Positions 62,710-64,000 of a DNA stretch of 64,000 bases are shown in pieces. This stretch comes from Nyssa sinensis (lineage: Eukaryota > Streptophyta > Magnoliopsida > Cornales > Nyssaceae). Where the stretch lies: the NCBI GenBank assembly GCA_008638375.1, contig CM018032.1, positions 6,461,501-6,525,500 of the forward strand, given 5' to 3'. The first letter of the stretch is position 1, and each line of letters starts with the position of its first letter. A model generated the notes under the pieces. That model saw only the letters and a program-made list of their open reading frames with translations, was not told the DNA's origin and did not search any database. A program made the position numbers and the translations under genes.

Positions 62710-64000
62710 TTATTTGGATTGTGGACGGAGAGACAACATTTGTGGATAATATCATTGTTGGCCGGTTGTGGCATTATAATTGGTGGTGGGCTTGTTTCGC
62801 TACTGTTTTTATCAGACTTGGTGGAATTTTCTGGTTGCTTTGACGTGATGTTTCTACTTTCTAATGGATGGCTACGGAGGAGGGCGAGTGCCGCGTATGA
62901 TTTCAGATAAATATCATAAATTATTGAATGGTTCCAGACTAATCAATAATTCGATCGTTAAGAATTGTCAATGAGAAATTCTAACTATATTCGAGATAGT
63001 TGTATCATCACGATCTTATTTTATTAGTGCGTGATATTTACGTGTTTAATACATATAACTTACGTATTAATAAAATTTTAATAATTTTAACTATAAATGT
63101 ATTTAGTATTTTTTATTATTAAATATATGAAAGTCTCTTTCTCTTTTTTTTTTCTCTCTTTTTTTTAAATTTAATATATTCTTTCGAGTTTAGATCTCTT
63201 CTATATCGATTGTTGATAATTAAAACTTAAAAAATAAACATAATTGTTACAGAAAAAAATTTAATCTAATTTTGTAAACTGACTTAGAGTAACTCTTACT
63301 GATTCATAAAAAATAAAATATTATACATAACAATAATTTCTAATTTGATTTTAAACCTTATTTCTAAACTCGGCCATGATTTAACCAATATTTACAACAA
63401 TGTCCTTTACTATACTATTTATCTCCATTCCAGAACTAGAAATTGCCCCTGGCATTTGATATTATAATATTCTTGTCCCATAATTAATTTATAAATGAGT
63501 TAATTATTAAAAAATTCTTAAAGTAAGTATTTATAAGTAGGGACTAATCTCAAACAGTTTAATATTTTAAGGCTAATTATTATTTTTTTTTTTTGTGTTT
63601 TTTAAATACACTTCTAAAGAGCTGCCCTTTAGTTATACAAGTCACCAGCACAACCTTGCCCCTACTTATAAAATTACAGTAACCTTTAGTATATTGACGT
63701 TCCTTGATATTTCTTTTGAAATTTATAAAATTACACTACATTTTTTTACTTTTATTAGAGGTATCTGTAATTAACCAATAAAAATAAGGGAGAACAGTGT
63801 AACTTGTAAATGAGTGGTGTAGTTTGCCCTTCCCATTTTACTGACGAACTATACATACATCCCCTATCATCCATTTTTTTTCAAAATAACATAAGTGTCA
63901 TTTTATTTATTTTTTGCATTTTTTTAATTTTGATCAATTTTTTTTAAACTTTTTTTTTTAATTTTTTAAAAAATATTGATTAAAACATTTATGATCAAAA
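62602..64000. other. upstream region of NADK2
   Basis: Contains the NADK2 promoter side. A (CA)n run (62660..62671) leads into an AT run (62674..62706) about 70 bp upstream of the start codon, probably in the 5' UTR or core promoter. Beyond 62950 it is AT-rich with no supportable gene. Confidence 0.55.
62660..62706. repeat. (CA)n(AT)n microsatellite upstream of NADK2
   Basis: About six CA units followed by about sixteen AT units. Confidence 0.95.

Noticed and set aside
62583..62910. Plus-strand ORFs overlapping the NADK2 start
   Set aside because: They run through a CA/AT microsatellite giving a poly-IY segment and overlap the first exon of NADK2.

Overview
This window is nuclear DNA from a flowering plant, almost certainly a eudicot. 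The genes have AT-rich introns with GT..AG borders, and the gaps between them hold plant-type LTR retrotransposons, TRIMs, tRNA-derived SINEs and MITEs. The sequence alone does not identify the species. I did all assembly and alignment by eye, without database searches.

Four host genes can be assembled exon by exon. (1) 2195..10145 (+), seven exons, 859 aa: a RING finger / degenerate kinase / seven-blade WD40 protein. (2) 13455..17109 (-), seven exons, 513 aa: an APC-family amino-acid permease of the BAT1 type. (3) 44616..46616 (+), three exons, 308 aa: a 1-aminocyclopropane-1-carboxylate oxidase closest to the ACO5 type, the last step of ethylene synthesis. (4) 48946..62601 (-), eight exons, 1021 aa: chloroplast NAD kinase 2, with its N-terminal pseudophosphatase-like domain and C-terminal kinase. 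The genes are functionally unrelated and all four frames are intact.

The rest is mostly mobile DNA. A 12,033-bp Ty3/Gypsy element of the Tat type (24521..36553) has two 601-bp LTRs, an ATATA target duplication, gag-pol with a second plant-type RNase H, a roughly 33-bp minisatellite after pol, and an antisense gene with two short introns between pol and the 3' LTR. Its gag-pol is dead: 13 TAG stops, one TGA and three frameshifts. A 577-bp solo LTR with an ATTAC duplication (43045..43621) lies 1 kb upstream of the ACO gene. Two complete TRIMs (5403..5708 and 7829..8282) sit in introns of the RING/WD40 gene. A 2.4-kb internally deleted Copia element (53146..55577), an Au-like SINE and a SINE split by a hAT-type MITE sit in the 5.1-kb intron of NADK2.

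The most interesting items are the spliced antisense gene of the Tat element (33624..35538), the almost exclusively amber decay of its gag-pol, the two TRIMs, and the nested SINE/MITE. The long gaps 10146..13454, 17110..24520, 36554..43039, 46617..48945 and 62602..64000 show no supportable protein gene, only AT-rich DNA and repeats.
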